Shown in pieces: positions 21,065 through 31,946 of a DNA stretch of 64,000 nt. Made by a program: the position numbers and the translations under genes. Positions within the stretch are counted from its first letter, which is position 1. The number at the start of each line of letters is the position of its first letter. The notes under the pieces are model-generated. The model was not told the DNA's origin. It saw only the letters and a list, made by a program, of their open reading frames with translations, and made no database searches. The stretch is from the NCBI RefSeq assembly GCF_024139115.2, contig NC_085141.1, positions 391,516,632 to 391,580,631 on the forward strand. Reading direction: 5' to 3'. Source of the stretch: Armigeres subalbatus (lineage: Eukaryota; Arthropoda; Insecta; Diptera; Culicidae).

Positions 21065-21480
21065 CAAGCTTGATGGTCTAGTCACTACCGCTTCTCCGTT
21101 ACAAGCAGGAGGTCATGAAGTCAATTCCAGGCTCGTTCCTATTAAAAAAGTATGGCATGGACTACATTACTTTCCTTAGTGAGTCCTCGATTGATGCTTC
21201 AGTTTATCTACCCTAACCAATAAATAAAACTTCCTTTCTTTGGTATTGTAGGGATGCAGGCAGAGGTATTCTCGGTCTCTATAGTAGCAACAATAACTAC
21301 ACTCTAACATTCCCTTCCAACCCAACTTTCCCAACCAACAAGATTTATGAGCTGCTGAAACGTGTACTTCGTGAATAGGTGGCCCATCTCATCCTTTATT
21401 CACTTGGATCGTAGTGCAATTTACACCAGTTCTGATCAATCATGAAGTAGCAACCATTGATATGTACAGTCAGTCTAAGC
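21065..21480 (+). mobile_element. Long tRNA-derived SINE, diverged copy
   Basis: Head AGCTTGATGGTCTAGTCACT and GCAGGAGGTCATGAAGTCAA corresponds to the 12487 SINE. The body word GATGCAGGCAGAGGTATTCT and the end GATCAATCATGAAGTAGCAA also match. It ends in a CTAAG-rich tail near 21475. Shorter and more decayed than the 12.5 kb copy. Confidence 0.75.
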
Positions 21481-21721
21481 TAAGCTATTTAGTTAGTTTA
21501 GTTAGTTTAAAAAGTTTCATATTTTTATTGCTCTTTATTGATTTTTTTTGTGGAAAGTTTTTATTTTTTTGGGGAAAAAATATTTAGTTGAAAAATTTGT
21601 AATTGTTTATTGCTAATATTGATTTATTTATGGAAATTTCGTATTTTTTCCGTGGAATATTTTGATTCCTTTATGGAGAATTCTGCTTTTATAATTGCTT
21701 TTAAAAGTGCTATGGTAATTT
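21481..21721. other. T-rich spacer, no gene recognised
   Basis: T-runs and TTTATGGAAATTT-like words, also seen at 21.84-21.99 kb, suggest a weak local repeat. No gene. Confidence 0.45.
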
Positions 21722-21824
21722 GCCAAATGTTGAACGGCTAATTTCTTCGCCTATTGTTGAACGCACGTGCATTTCTTATGGGCGTTCAACAATAGGCAAG
21801 AATTTTAGTCGTTCAACATTTGGC
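21722..21824. repeat. Near-perfect hairpin, 43-bp arms
   Basis: The left arm GCCAAATGTTGAACGGCTAA..CCTATTGTTGAACGC is complementary to GCGTTCAACAATAGGC..GTCGTTCAACATTTGGC, with few mismatches and a loop of about 17 bases. This may be a very short palindromic MITE or a hairpin-RNA source. Confidence 0.75.
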
Positions 21825-24800
21825 GGTTTCCCCTAATTTATTTTCTTTTTCTGGGAAATTTTCAATTTTTTATGGAAATTTTGCATTATTTTTGGAAATT
21901 TTATGTTTACTTATTGTTCATACCCTGATTTCTTTATTGGCAATTTCCTTATTTTTTATGGAAAGCTTCAACATTTTTTGGGGAGTTTTTATTTTAGTCC
22001 TTTTCAGGACCGGGTGTGTTTTTTCGAACTGTAACTTTTAAGCTTATTTCGGGAAATGAGACAGCCCCCAAATCGTAACTAAATGTAATATTTGAACCTA
22101 TCAATCGAATCTATCGAATGCGCAATCATCGTAAAGTATCCAACATAATTGATTTTCAGCTTAGATATGCGAAATTTATGATGTGAAACATGCATCCAAA
22201 ATCAAGCAGCAGTAATCAAACTTTTCTGACAGACTCGAAGTGGATTCTGTGATGATTAATTCCACCCATTTGATCCCAGGTTACGGTACAATTAAAAGTG
22301 CTCTTGTTGTCTGCAAATAGCTTGAGGGTTACATTTTCGTCTAAATACCATCACCAAGGCAGCCCTTCATTGGTGGGCCAGTCACAGGGCCAAACATCCA
22401 CAAGCCAAATCAATGTTATATATTAAAGATTTCGCTGGACACCGTTTCTGGTTGGAAACCTAATTAAAATGCTACAAGACTGGTATCGTAAACCTCCTTT
22501 TTGATTTCTTCTTTGCGTTGCACCTTCCACAAGCTAAAGTCACTCATATATTCGCGGCGCACGGATTTTGCCCGTTTAATGCCCTTCACAATTCCCGCTT
22601 GCCTTTGGTTCGTTCGGTTGTGGGCGCATTTACAATCCACTTCTTTGACCGCATGTTTCTGTCCGCCATAGCGCAGTCCACGTCGTTTTCCGTCCCTTCA
22701 AATCAACTAATCGCGAACGGCACGTAGCGGAGATTTTTTTGTTTGGCGGCGGCTTCATTCGCGACTCGCGACTGCATTCGGAACGAGTCAGAGTGCGAGG
22801 GCAGCGGAAGAAAACGATCGTTAAGCCCTTTAGCAAAACAACATATAAAGAAGGGGCATAAGCAAAAAGTCCAAAAGCGGCAACATGATATACGAGCCGT
22901 ATTTGGTAACTGGGAGGGAATTCGGACCTCTCTCGCGATCATGTTGCGTCCGTGGGCAGTTCCGAGACGTCGAACTCCACATGTGTCCCCGAAACTGCTG
23001 CCACAACATGTATGGGATTCCCGTTGAATGCAATCGTAATATCATCGTACGTTGCACAGTGGGTAAAAAATGTCTGTAACGCAAATAAATGTATTATCTC
23101 GGTTTGGTGTAGATAGGATGCGATAAAATTTCGACAAATACGAAACAGTGGGTACTAATTATAAGGTCAAAAAATCATGCGTACTATTATAAACCAGGTG
23201 TTGGAATTGAAGTACTATAACGTCTAACATCACACTGAACGAAGCTCGAAAACATAATCTTCTTATCAACAATATCTAAGGTTTCGGAGGACGGACAATA
23301 TTTTTGGTGAATTATTTGCTACTACAAATATAAACTAATATTAGAGGTCATTCGCAAATTCCTTTAAGCTTTAGGAGTGAAAAAGGGTGTTGAAAATGCT
23401 TTACTATTTGTGTTAAATGCCTTACCGGTATTTTTAGCGCATTTTGAAAAAAAAAATCGATGTTCGTAGAGCTACGCATTGTGAGCATCTTGGCCTCGAT
23501 CGCCGCGGCGAGCTAACGTCCGCGAACCGTCCGACCGGTCCCGCCGTTGCACACGTGGGTAGCCCATATGTGCAAAGTGAAAGATCTGACCAAAAATTAG
23601 CGTTTGTTAGATAAACACTCGCGTTGGACAGTAAACTGGTTTTATGAGGGCCCTTCGCCATCACTTGGAGCCCGCGAGCCGATCGGAACGAACACGCGGC
23701 ATTTTCGGACCTATCAAACGGAGCCCAAACGAAAGGGCAAAAACTGTCTCGCGGCAACAGACTCACCCGAACGGAAGGCAATGGAAGGAAGAGGCGGAGG
23801 TTGCATTTTTCTGAAGGTACAAAATCAAGTTGTATCCACGGGGCGCGATGGCTGGAGGCATTATCGCCGCAAACACCGCGAATGCACGAAAGCGGATCAG
23901 ATCATGACAAGTTGATTGGAGTGCATAGAGAGAGAGAAAGAGCCACGGACCTAAAGGGTCTGCACGTGCTTTTAGATAGAGACTCTTTTTGCCATTTCAC
24001 TCTGAAATGTTGATTTATTGACCGTTGGGATTAGTGCGACAAGCCAAAAAGCGTCTGATGAAATCTTTGACAAAGATAGAAATGAGAAAAATGATAGTGG
24101 ATATGGTCGATAGGCGGTTCAACATCCGCAAAGCCAATGTGAAATTGATACCGGTTTTCGTTTGAATTTATCAACATTTGATCCTGAAAAGTAGCATTAG
24201 ACATTTGGGAGTTTTGATAATCATCTGTCAGCTGTTACATCATGGAATATACAGTAACAGCAAAAAAAAAAAACAGAAATGTCTAAAAATATTCCACATA
24301 CACAAAAAATCAAGCATACATACCAAACTTTAAACAATTTGATATTCAAATATAACGTCCAATTTTTCAAAAAGACAAAAGATGGGACCCCGTTTTATAC
24401 CAGAGGTTTATAGATGACCCGATGAGAAGAACTTTCCGCGACTAAGAAAAGTTGCCTTTTTCTGGGAAGAATCAAACACATACTATAGAGCAAATGCGTC
24501 CAGACGACTGAAGCCGATCATTAGAAAACGAGGGCCTCAAGAGCGTTTCAAACCTAATCAATTTTAAGACTCTTCGTGGCACTTTTTAGCACTCAGTCCA
24601 TTGTAACGCTTGTATTAAAATCCCATATTACTCCCACAAGCGATGACATTGCCTTCCTCAAAATATAGCACTTTGAAGAAATAGATCCCACTGTTTGCAT
24701 TATTGGTAATAACTTAAAAACGCAATGACTAAACTGCCAAATTTTCATTGGGAAATATTTGGACCGGATTCCCAGCGATCATATTGTGACGAACAAATCG

Positions 24801-24840
24801 GTTAAGAATAAGTGCAAAAAAATGAGTGGGTTTTTTGCGC
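21825..24840. other. Intergenic DNA with two GC-richer blocks
   Basis: No domain is recognisable. The 22.5-23.05 kb and 23.45-23.95 kb blocks are richer in GC and CpG than their surroundings and support several short overlapping frames on both strands, none compelling. They could be non-repetitive exonic or regulatory DNA. I do not call a gene. Confidence 0.45.
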
Positions 24841-24862
24841 ACATACACACACACACACATAT
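24841..24862. repeat. (CA)n microsatellite
   Basis: CACATACACACACACACACA, followed by TATATTC. Confidence 0.9.
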
Positions 24863-25266
24863 ATTCATTACCTCAGTTCTTCTAGCTGAGTCGATTGGTA
24901 CGTAATAATTTCAGTCAAAAAAAAGTCTTCCAAAAAAAGGGAACATGTAGCCTTTCGGTACACTAAAGATTATTTGAATCAACATAAAGATTTTACTAAA
25001 CTAGTTTACCACTATTTCATAATTTAACAAAACCAAATAATATCATACTTATTTTCCAATAATCAGAAGCAAAAGAAAATAATTTTAATAATTTGGTCAC
25101 TTTTTAGTTGCGCCTCCGCTGGTTCCGCCAAGGTCAAACTAAAAGGCAATCATTCGTCAAAATTCAGTATTAAACGGTTTTGATGGCACTGGATTTATGA
25201 TGCTCAAGCCAAAATGCACGTGGTCAAATGGCTGTCAGTTGACCCAAATAAAATACAAAATTAGTT
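24863..25266. other. No feature recognised
   Basis: AT-rich DNA without supported genes or clear inverted repeats. Confidence 0.45.
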
Positions 25267-25352
25267 ACTTGGTCGAAATACGTATCTGTCGAAGGTACAA
25301 TGAAGTAGTGGAATTAAATGAAATAGTTCAACATCGTCTTATGACAAGTTCC
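25267..25352. mobile_element. Foldback element, fragment
   Basis: GTCGAAATACGTATCTGTCG, AGTAGTGGAATTAAATG and CGTCTTATGACAAGTTC match the outer part of one arm of the 47.4 kb foldback. Confidence 0.75.
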
Positions 25353-25369
25353 AATGTTTGTTAGGTATA

Positions 25370-25500
25370 AAAATATTATCTAAAAAAAATATAAAAAAAA
25401 ATATGAAGTTTACATAATTATAAAACATGATGAAAAAAAAATTAAAAATATGGAAGTATAAAAATATAAAAAAATGAAATATTTTAAATTATAAGAATAA
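25370..25500. repeat. A/T low-complexity run
   Basis: Runs of A with AAATATAAAAA and AAATATGAAG words. Confidence 0.8.
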
Positions 25501-26126
25501 CAAAATATGATAACATGAAAAAAAACCCAGATTAATCCACCTAGCGGTGATGATGCCTTTCTCGCTCATCATAAAATGTATCTCCGCAAAGTTTGAGACG
25601 TCAAAACAGCAATTATCGGGAATAGATCCCATTATTTCCATCATATTTATTTGTTTTTGGTACAAGCTTATTATGTAGACTACCAAAAGATTCCACAGAC
25701 ATCTTGGACAAATTTATAATAAGCATTAGTTAGTTGTTTTTAGTATTATTTTTGAATATGAAATTTTGTTAAAAAATGTGCCAAAACTTAGGCGTAACTG
25801 TCAGCAAATTGATGATAGACAAAATCGGAGACACGACCAAATTGAGGCGTGATAAAAATCGAGTCATCACTGTAACTTGTACATATTCATTTTTGGAATG
25901 ATACAATGTGCAATATTATTAATACAGTAATATGCCGATTATATCACCCACCTGGTGAATTTTGAGGTGATAAAACGGGGTTGTGACAAAACCGAAAAAA
26001 AATGTTTCCAATTTTTTAATTCATTTCACAGATATGAATAATTTTAACGCTTGGAAAGGCAAAATGCGTGAATGTACCATTCGTTATTTCTTGTCGAAAA
26101 TGCTTACAGAATCCCTCGCAGGTACG
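25501..26126. other. No gene recognised
   Basis: Only short frames. GGTGATAAAACGGGG and related words near 25.85-26.0 kb hint at a decayed repeat, but no boundary can be set. Confidence 0.4.
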
Positions 26127-26245
26127 TACTTAGTCGATAAGTCGAGACAAGTATGATACACTGAAGACGACCTCACAGTTGAGGTCGAAATACTTATCTG
26201 CAAAGATAACAAAACTTAGTGGAATTAAATCTTATAGTCTTAGAC
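26127..26245. mobile_element. Foldback element, diverged half copy
   Basis: ATACACTGAAGACGACCTCA, CAGTTGAGGTCGAAATACTT and AACTTAGTGGAATTAAAT correspond to one arm of the 47.4 kb foldback. Confidence 0.75.
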
Positions 26246-26399
26246 GGTTGACTGTAATTTGATTTTAAGCAATTATATTTGAAGAAATAATCATTCCGAA
26301 TGCGCTCAGTTCTGATAGACGCCAGAAAAAGTACTTAATTATTTAATAAGCAATATCTTGACAAAGTTTATATATTGTATCTAGTTATAAAACTTGTAA

Positions 26400-27221
26400 G
26401 GGTCTGTTCACAAATTACGTAACGCAAAAATCCGAGTTTTTGACCCCCTCCCTCCCCCTCGTAACAAAAAGTAATATTTTCGGTACCCCCTCCCTCCCCC
26501 ATAAATAACGCGTAACTATGAAAATTTTAAAGGCAGATTTTTTTTCCCTTTTCTGAAACAAATGGGTTTTGGTATTTTTATTAACACTATTATACGAATG
26601 GTTCATGATCAAAAACCAAGGATAATAAGACTGCAGTTAGTAGAAACGCAAATAGAATCTGCGACCATGACCATTCGAATAGTTTTTGAACATATCAGTT
26701 AAATTGAATGTTTACATGGTTGAAGCTGGGTTGCCTCTAATAACTTTGGCTTTGGTTTAGAAGATTTATTCATGAAATACAATACCTACCAATAAAAGCG
26801 TCGTTTCCGAGGTCGTTCTATAAAACAATATAATCTGTAGCAATCGTGAATATTCATCGTGACACAAAAATGCCTAGAAATATAGCAACAATGTTTCGAT
26901 CAAAACTCGCTGTCTCGTAGATTTAGAAAAAATACACCAAAATAGCCTGCTCTGACCTGCTCTGACTACAAAGACTAACATGGTACAATTATGGAAAGTG
27001 TGGTAGTGAAGATGATAGGTTGATGCGTATTCATCGTCAAGACATGTCAACGATTACTTCAATCAGTGATTAAAAAACATTTGAAATAAATTTTCAATTC
27101 GCGTTATGCGTAACATTTGGTAGTACCCACCCCCTCCCCCACCTTTTGGTGTAACAAACTATAACGCAAGTTGGACCTCCCCACTCCCCCCAAAAGCGTT
27201 ACGTAATTTGTGAACAGACCC
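26400..27221. mobile_element. PIF/Harbinger-like non-autonomous element
   Basis: Perfect TIR GGGTCTGTTCACAAATTACG, continuing TAACGC, at both ends. TAA flanks on both sides (about 26397-26399 and 27222-27224) fit the three-base target of PIF/Harbinger elements. C-rich subterminal tracts (CCCCCTCCCTCCCCC near 26.45-26.50 kb and 27.13-27.19 kb) lie inside both ends. The 822-bp body has no transposase frame. Superfamily assignment is inference. Confidence 0.8.
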
Positions 27222-27224
27222 TAA

Positions 27225-28245
27225 TTTAAATAGACTATTAGCATCATTGTAACCATCCTCACCTTTTAAAAAAACAAGCATGTTTAAACGAAAAGAGACA
27301 AGAATAGAGCATTTTCTACCAAAATATCCTCGTTTAATAGCGTTTCATATAAAAGAAATGTTTAAACAAACTAGGTTTAAGGCAAAAAATTTCACCTTTT
27401 GTCATAGTACCGAAAACCAATAAAAAGACACTTTTTGCCCAACACATCCGTACCAAATCGTAAGCTCAGGAAAAACGTTCTGCTATAATGGAGATTTTTC
27501 AAATTGATGTTGCTTTCGTTGGTTTCAGCCCCTATGACGATTGACGGAAATACCTGCCGTGTCCCAAGATCTTATTCAATTTTCTTTTAAGCCTTCGGAT
27601 AAAAGAGTAGAAATTTGAGTTAATTCATTTGACGATACTTTGAACTACTAGCTCAAAACCCTATGCACGGTTGCGCTTTAGGAGCTAGAGGTAGATAGAA
27701 GCGGATTAAACCTAAACGGGCGAATAGCTACTTTTAATTAACCAGGTTATAGCAGAACTCGTTACCCTCAACCTCTCACCAAAATTTGGTTCTAAAAAGT
27801 CGAATAAGAATCGCTTACACCGATTTACGTATAATTAGATCCACACAAGGTTCCGTCAACCGAACTATCGAATTAGACCTTTTTGGAAATGTGCGGTGCG
27901 GCTGGTTATAATGCGCTAGAACGCGAAATCAATAGGTTTGACAAAGAGATGCGTACACAATAACCAAAATCAATAGAAATTGTCACTGTTGGAATTCAAC
28001 AAGAGTTATGCACAGGGTTTCAATTTTTCGTTTCAATGAGACCAAAGCAAGCGTTTCTCGGGCCAAGGGAGAATCTGTTTTCGTTGTTTATGGTGAGGAT
28101 CATCTTTCACTCATCAATCTTTCTCTACAATTAGCCTTGGATGATAAACGAATACCTTGCCTATTAGATGAAAATCCTATTTCGTTTCATCAATGAAACC
28201 CACTCACTCACTTTTCGTGAAAATTATCGCAGAACAATTACAAAA
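27225..28245. other. No gene recognised; one short frame
   Basis: A 62-codon frame at 28008-28196 starts MHRVSIFRFNETKASV and resembles nothing I know. The rest has no supported feature. Confidence 0.4.
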
Positions 28246-28332
28246 TTGTATGGCCGCGCCAGGATTCGAACCCAGAATAGAAACAATAATAGCCGTAGGG
28301 ATGCACTTCCTCTAGACACACCACCAAGCCAT
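28246..28332 (-). mobile_element. tRNA-derived SINE fragment
   Basis: On the minus strand TGGCTTGGTGG resembles an A box and GGGTTCGAATCCTGG is a consensus B box, about 60 bases apart. The acceptor stem does not close, so this is not a functional tRNA gene. Confidence 0.6.
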
Positions 28333-28744
28333 CTGTAGGAAAGCATCAAGTTTATTGTTCCACATATGTTCTACTACCATTTGCACTGATGATGCCACGA
28401 AAAGACTCGAATATGAAAGAAAAAAACAACGTTTGGCGGCAATCGAAGTGAACGAAAAATGGTTCACTCTCCAGGCTCTTTTTCTTTCCCGAAAAGCGAT
28501 TTCTCTCCGAAAGTTTTCTTAAGGGAGCATCCTGTGCTCCTGAGATTGAGTGAACGATACGAACCCTGGTTATGCATAATTACTATTGGGAAAAAATAAC
28601 TATGGCAAAAAATCCAGTCAATTGTGCGATTTGTAATAGGAAATAATAATGATCCGTCAAATGCAATTTGTCGCAAGCAAATCGGTTAGCGTGCCCGAAA
28701 AATGAGTGTATTGTGCTATCGAAATAGAAAACAACGGGATAAGA
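28333..28744. other. No feature recognised
   Basis: Short frames only, no motif. Confidence 0.4.
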
Positions 28745-28754
28745 TTCCCCCACT

Positions 28755-29010
28755 TCCAGAATCGAGTATTGATCTACGAGACTGGCGAAGGCTTGGCATC
28801 ACGGCAGGTGTCCCACAGGCATCAATTCTCGGTCCATTACTGTGGAGCTTGATGTACGATGGCGTGCTGAGGTTGAAGCTCCCACCAGGAGTCAAGTTAG
28901 TGGGATTCGCCGATGACGTTACCATGACCGTGTACGGAGAGTCCATCGAGGAGGTCGAATTGACTGCAACCTATTCGATCAGTATAGTAGAGGAATGGTT
29001 GCGCACTAAC
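28755..29010 (+). pseudogene. R1-like RT palm fragment
   Basis: FQNRVLIYETGEG in one frame, then ITAGVPQASILGPLLWSLMY, DGVLRLKLPPGVKLV and GFADDVTMTVYGESIEEVEL. The FADD codons at 28907-28918 are intact. It ends at SIVEEWLR, where a deletion joins unrelated downstream sequence. Confidence 0.8.
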
Positions 29011-29084
29011 TATTCCTCTACTTATACTCCTCTACTACTAATGTCCCCGGTTCGAAACGAAAAGGAGTGTTGAACGCATGAGTA

Positions 29085-29327
29085 ATGGACACTACCACCG
29101 ATAACATCGTCGGAAGAATGCGCCTGAGCCCAGAACAGTGGAGAGCTGTCGCAAGAGTGACGCTCAGGTTAGCCGACAACCAACGACGAAGTTGGCGCAC
29201 GGAACAGCAGCAGGCAACCATTGCGGATATCGGACCATCAGCACTCCGCCGCGGAAAATATATGTCGATTATGTATGAGAACGCCTGTGCCAGCTACCAA
29301 CGTCTTCAGCTAGCGGCGACTGCGTAG
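29085..29327 (+). pseudogene. R1-like ORF2 C-terminal fragment
   Basis: TTDNIVGRMRLSPEQWRAVA and RRSWRTEQQQ match the C-terminal helix of R1-type ORF2. The domain upstream (Cys/His region) has been lost. It is about 80 codons. Confidence 0.6.
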
Positions 29328-29542
29328 CGGGGAACTCCCGCTTTCGGGGAACTTCTCGTCGGAGTAGGTTAGATCCGCCGTCGGGGACTATCCAATTCGT
29401 TCGCGATCGCGAGCGAGGCGGGAGGCTCAACGAATCAGGTGGAGGCTGAATGGTTCAACGGAATGGAAACGGGTGATGATCGTAGTCCCAATACCAAAAC
29501 AAAACGCGTTCCACTACGGCCACGAGACCTGGACGACGCGTT

Positions 29543-29865
29543 CTGATGATGCATTTCAACTTGTTTTACACAGCTGTGTGAACAAAATATGGTCCCCAAC
29601 ATGAAATGAGCGAGAACAAAGCGTTTTATAAAACCCCATCGGTGGGGGCAGCCTATCCGAATCAGTTTTTTTTCAACTTGTATACTACCGTCATACGCAT
29701 ATTTGTCCCATCTTTGCTGGGATTTCCTATATACATGGGACAGTTATGCGTATAACGACAGTATACAAGAGCGATAGTTTTGTTTTCATGGCTTGTTATG
29801 ATTCGAAGAGGTTTTTGCCTCTCTATTGCTTTGTTCGTTATCTATTGAGATTTCTGCAAACCCTG
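29543..29865. repeat. Dispersed repeat, copy 1 (contains a 77-bp MITE)
   Basis: Shares CTGATGATGCATTTCAACTT, CACAGCTGTG, ATGAAATGAGC, CATGGCTTGTTATGATTCG and TTTCTGCAAACCCTG in order with 46259-46491. Copy 2 lacks the 77-bp insert, so it shows the empty site. No coding capacity. Confidence 0.82.
29685..29761. mobile_element. 77-bp palindromic MITE with TATA duplication
   Basis: Arms CTACCGTCATACGCATATTT.GTCCCAT and the complement CTGTCGTTATACGCATAACT.GTCCCAT, with CTTTGCTGGGATTTCCTAT in the loop. TATA flanks both sides (29681-29684 and 29762-29765). The unoccupied sequence ATTGTATACAAG is present in the second repeat copy near 46.38 kb. Confidence 0.87.
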
Positions 29866-30009
29866 CTTCTAAACGTACGTGACCAATTACAATTACTGTT
29901 ATATAAGATTTGAATTGTGGCTCAATTAAGATATCAAGATATCAAGTCATAGATTCAATGAACCGAAATCCGTACACTGTGGACGGATTTCGATTCAAGA
30001 AGAGTTCAT
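29866..30009. other. Short spacer
   Basis: Nothing recognised. Confidence 0.4.
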
Positions 30010-30074
30010 TTTATTCGTATTTTAAACAAGCATAACCAAATAAATGTGTCACATCAGAAAAATAGATACCCGTT

Positions 30075-30945
30075 TCAGACATAACATATAACAAACATGT
30101 TAGTTGAATTAAACTTGTATGATATAGTGACTTGTAACCACGTGACCACGAATGTCGCTTGTTGCAGCTTTCGCCTTCTTTCGAGGGTGTCCATATTGAG
30201 CAATTTGCACCGAGCAGGATATAGAGGAAGATTAAGTGGATCACGCCATGATAAGTGACGCAGGGCCATTCGAATAAACCTCCGTTGGACACGTTCAATT
30301 CTCAAGTTCCATACAACGTCATTCGAAGTCCAGACAATTGAAGCAGTTTCCACGATAGGTCGAACCAGCGCACAGTACAAGGACTTCAAGCAGTGCGGAT
30401 CAGTAAAGTCCTTCGCAATTTTCGATATGAAACCCAGTTGGTGGTTTGCCTTGGCTATTATCAACGTATAATGGGCATTGAACGTCAGTTTAGGATCCAA
30501 CACAACTCCAAGATCAGTAATCTCCGTAACTCTTTGAAGTGTGGTTCCATCAATACTGTAATCAAACAATGATGGGTGTTTTGAACGATGGAAGGTCATA
30601 ACAGAGCACTTTGGAACATAGCCAATTTGTTCAGGTACCAGGTAATGAACACGTTCAACTATTAGTACTATTAGATATATTTTCAGGTCGTCTGCAAAGA
30701 TAATTCTGCAGTCCAAACCCAATTTCGATGCAACGTCGTTGAAGTAGAGTGTAAACAGCAGAGGTCCCAAGTTGCTTCCTTGTGGCACGCCAAATAAGTT
30801 GCAGAAAGGGGACGAAATGCACGAGTCAATTTTCACACGGAGTGTTCTGCCAGTTAGGTAAGAACCAAGCCACGAAGTGAGTTTGGTCGTTGTTCCGAGG
30901 CGGACAACATGATGTTGTGGTCGATCTTGTCGAAAGCCGCCTTCA
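30075..30945 (-). pseudogene. Jockey/CR1-like RT and C-terminal part
   Basis: After a frameshift near 30.9 kb: SWLGSYLTGRTLRVKIDSC, FGVPQGSNLGPLLFTLYFND and CRIIFADDLKIY with an intact FADD (codons at about 30688-30699), then TDLGVVLDPKLTFNAHY, LKSLYCALVRPIVETASIVW and RHLSWRDPLNLPLYPARC. The frame ends at 30075. The C-terminal IDCP motif is not readable. Confidence 0.82.
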
Positions 30946-31342
30946 AATCGGTGTACATAACATCTACTTGAGCCTTGTTCTCCATAGCAGTGATACAAGT
31001 GTGAGTGAAGTTGAGCAGGTTTGTAGTGACTAATCTACCCGGGATAAAACCATGCTGATCGGTAGAGATGTAGTTCTTCGATTGGCTAAGAATAACATCA
31101 CTGACAATTATTTCGAATAACTTTGATGCTGCAGACAAGTTGGTTATTACTCGATAGTTCTTGACATCTTTTCTATCACCATTTTTGTATACCGGAAACA
31201 TATAGGATTGTTTCCAAATGTCCGGAAAAATGCCGTCGTCCAGTGATCGATTAAAAATGGAGGAAAGTGACTCAGCAAAAACAGCTGCACAGAATACAAC
31301 AAATGGGATGCCATCAGGACCAACGGAGAAGGAGCTTTTCAA
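30900..31342 (-). pseudogene. Jockey/CR1-like RT, finger region
   Basis: SVGPDGIPFVVF, FPVYKNGDRKDVKNYRVIT, YISTDQHGFIPGRLVTTNLL and VMYTDLKAAFDKIDHNIML are RT motifs 1-3, with the metal-binding Asp in YTDLKAAF. A frameshift near 30.9 kb separates it from the palm. Confidence 0.83.
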
Positions 31343-31641
31343 CTTTTTGGCAGCAGCATCATTCCAGGAGTAACCCCAAATGTTGTCAAATTAAGAAGGT
31401 CCAGAGGTACATTTAATGATGCAGATTCAGCTTCGGCGTCTGTTGCTTGCACTGGCTCGAACACTGATGCAAAAAATTTGGCGAACATTTCACATCGTTC
31501 CACGAGTGTACTTGCTTCGTCGTTATCATACATCACATTACTTGGTATGGACGAATTTTTCCTTTTGCTATTGACAAAATTTTCAAAAATATTTCGGATT
31601 ACGCCTAAGACTGGTTTGTACCCTCATAATATGTCCCTTAT
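31339..31641 (-). pseudogene. Jockey/CR1-like pre-RT segment
   Basis: SLRRNPKYFENFVNSKRKNS and VERCEMFAKFFASVFEPV resemble the KxFWxFVxxxR and ANxFAxxF blocks that precede the RT. The upstream end is the SINE insertion point. Confidence 0.7.
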
Positions 31642-31935
31642 TCTTCTTCTTCTTATTGGCATTACATCCCCACACTGGGACAGAGCCGCCTCGCAGCTTA
31701 GTGTTCATTAAGCACTTCCACAGTTATTAACTGCGAGGTTTCTAAGCCAGGTTACCATTTTAACATTCGTATATCATGTGGCTAGCACGATGATACTTAT
31801 ATGCCCAGATAAGTCGAGACAATTTCCAATCCGAAAATTGTCTAGACCGGCACCAGGAATCGAACCCAGCCACCCTCAGCATGGTCTTGCTTTGTAGCCG
31901 CGCTTCTTACCGCACGGCTAAGGAGGGGCCACTAC
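31642..31935 (-). mobile_element. Feilai-like tRNA-derived SINE
   Basis: On the minus strand: GGCCCCTCCTTAGCCGTGCG, a B box GGGTTCGATTCC, GGAAATTGTCTCGACTTAT, AACTGTGGAAGTGCTTAATG and CAGTGTGGGGATGTAATGCC, then (AGA)n. The TSD ATGTNCCTTAT (31631-31641, 31936-31946) has one mismatch. It lies in the same orientation as the host LINE. Confidence 0.9.
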
Positions 31936-31946
31936 ATGTGCCTTAT

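Larger units (their letters stand above)
28745..29540 (+). mobile_element. R1-clade LINE fragment, internally deleted
   Basis: Carries RT palm motifs, then jumps near 29.01-29.05 kb to the ORF2 C-terminus and a GC-rich 3' untranslated part (GTAGGTTAGATCCGCCGTCG). Both ends and most of the gene are missing. R1 placement rests on the GVPQ.SILGPLLW and IVEEWLR motifs and the C-terminal QWRAVARV helix. It is not near rDNA here, consistent with non-site-specific R1 relatives in mosquitoes. Confidence 0.78.

Noticed and set aside
28246..28332. tRNA gene on the minus strand
   Set aside because: A and B boxes are too far apart and no acceptor stem pairs.
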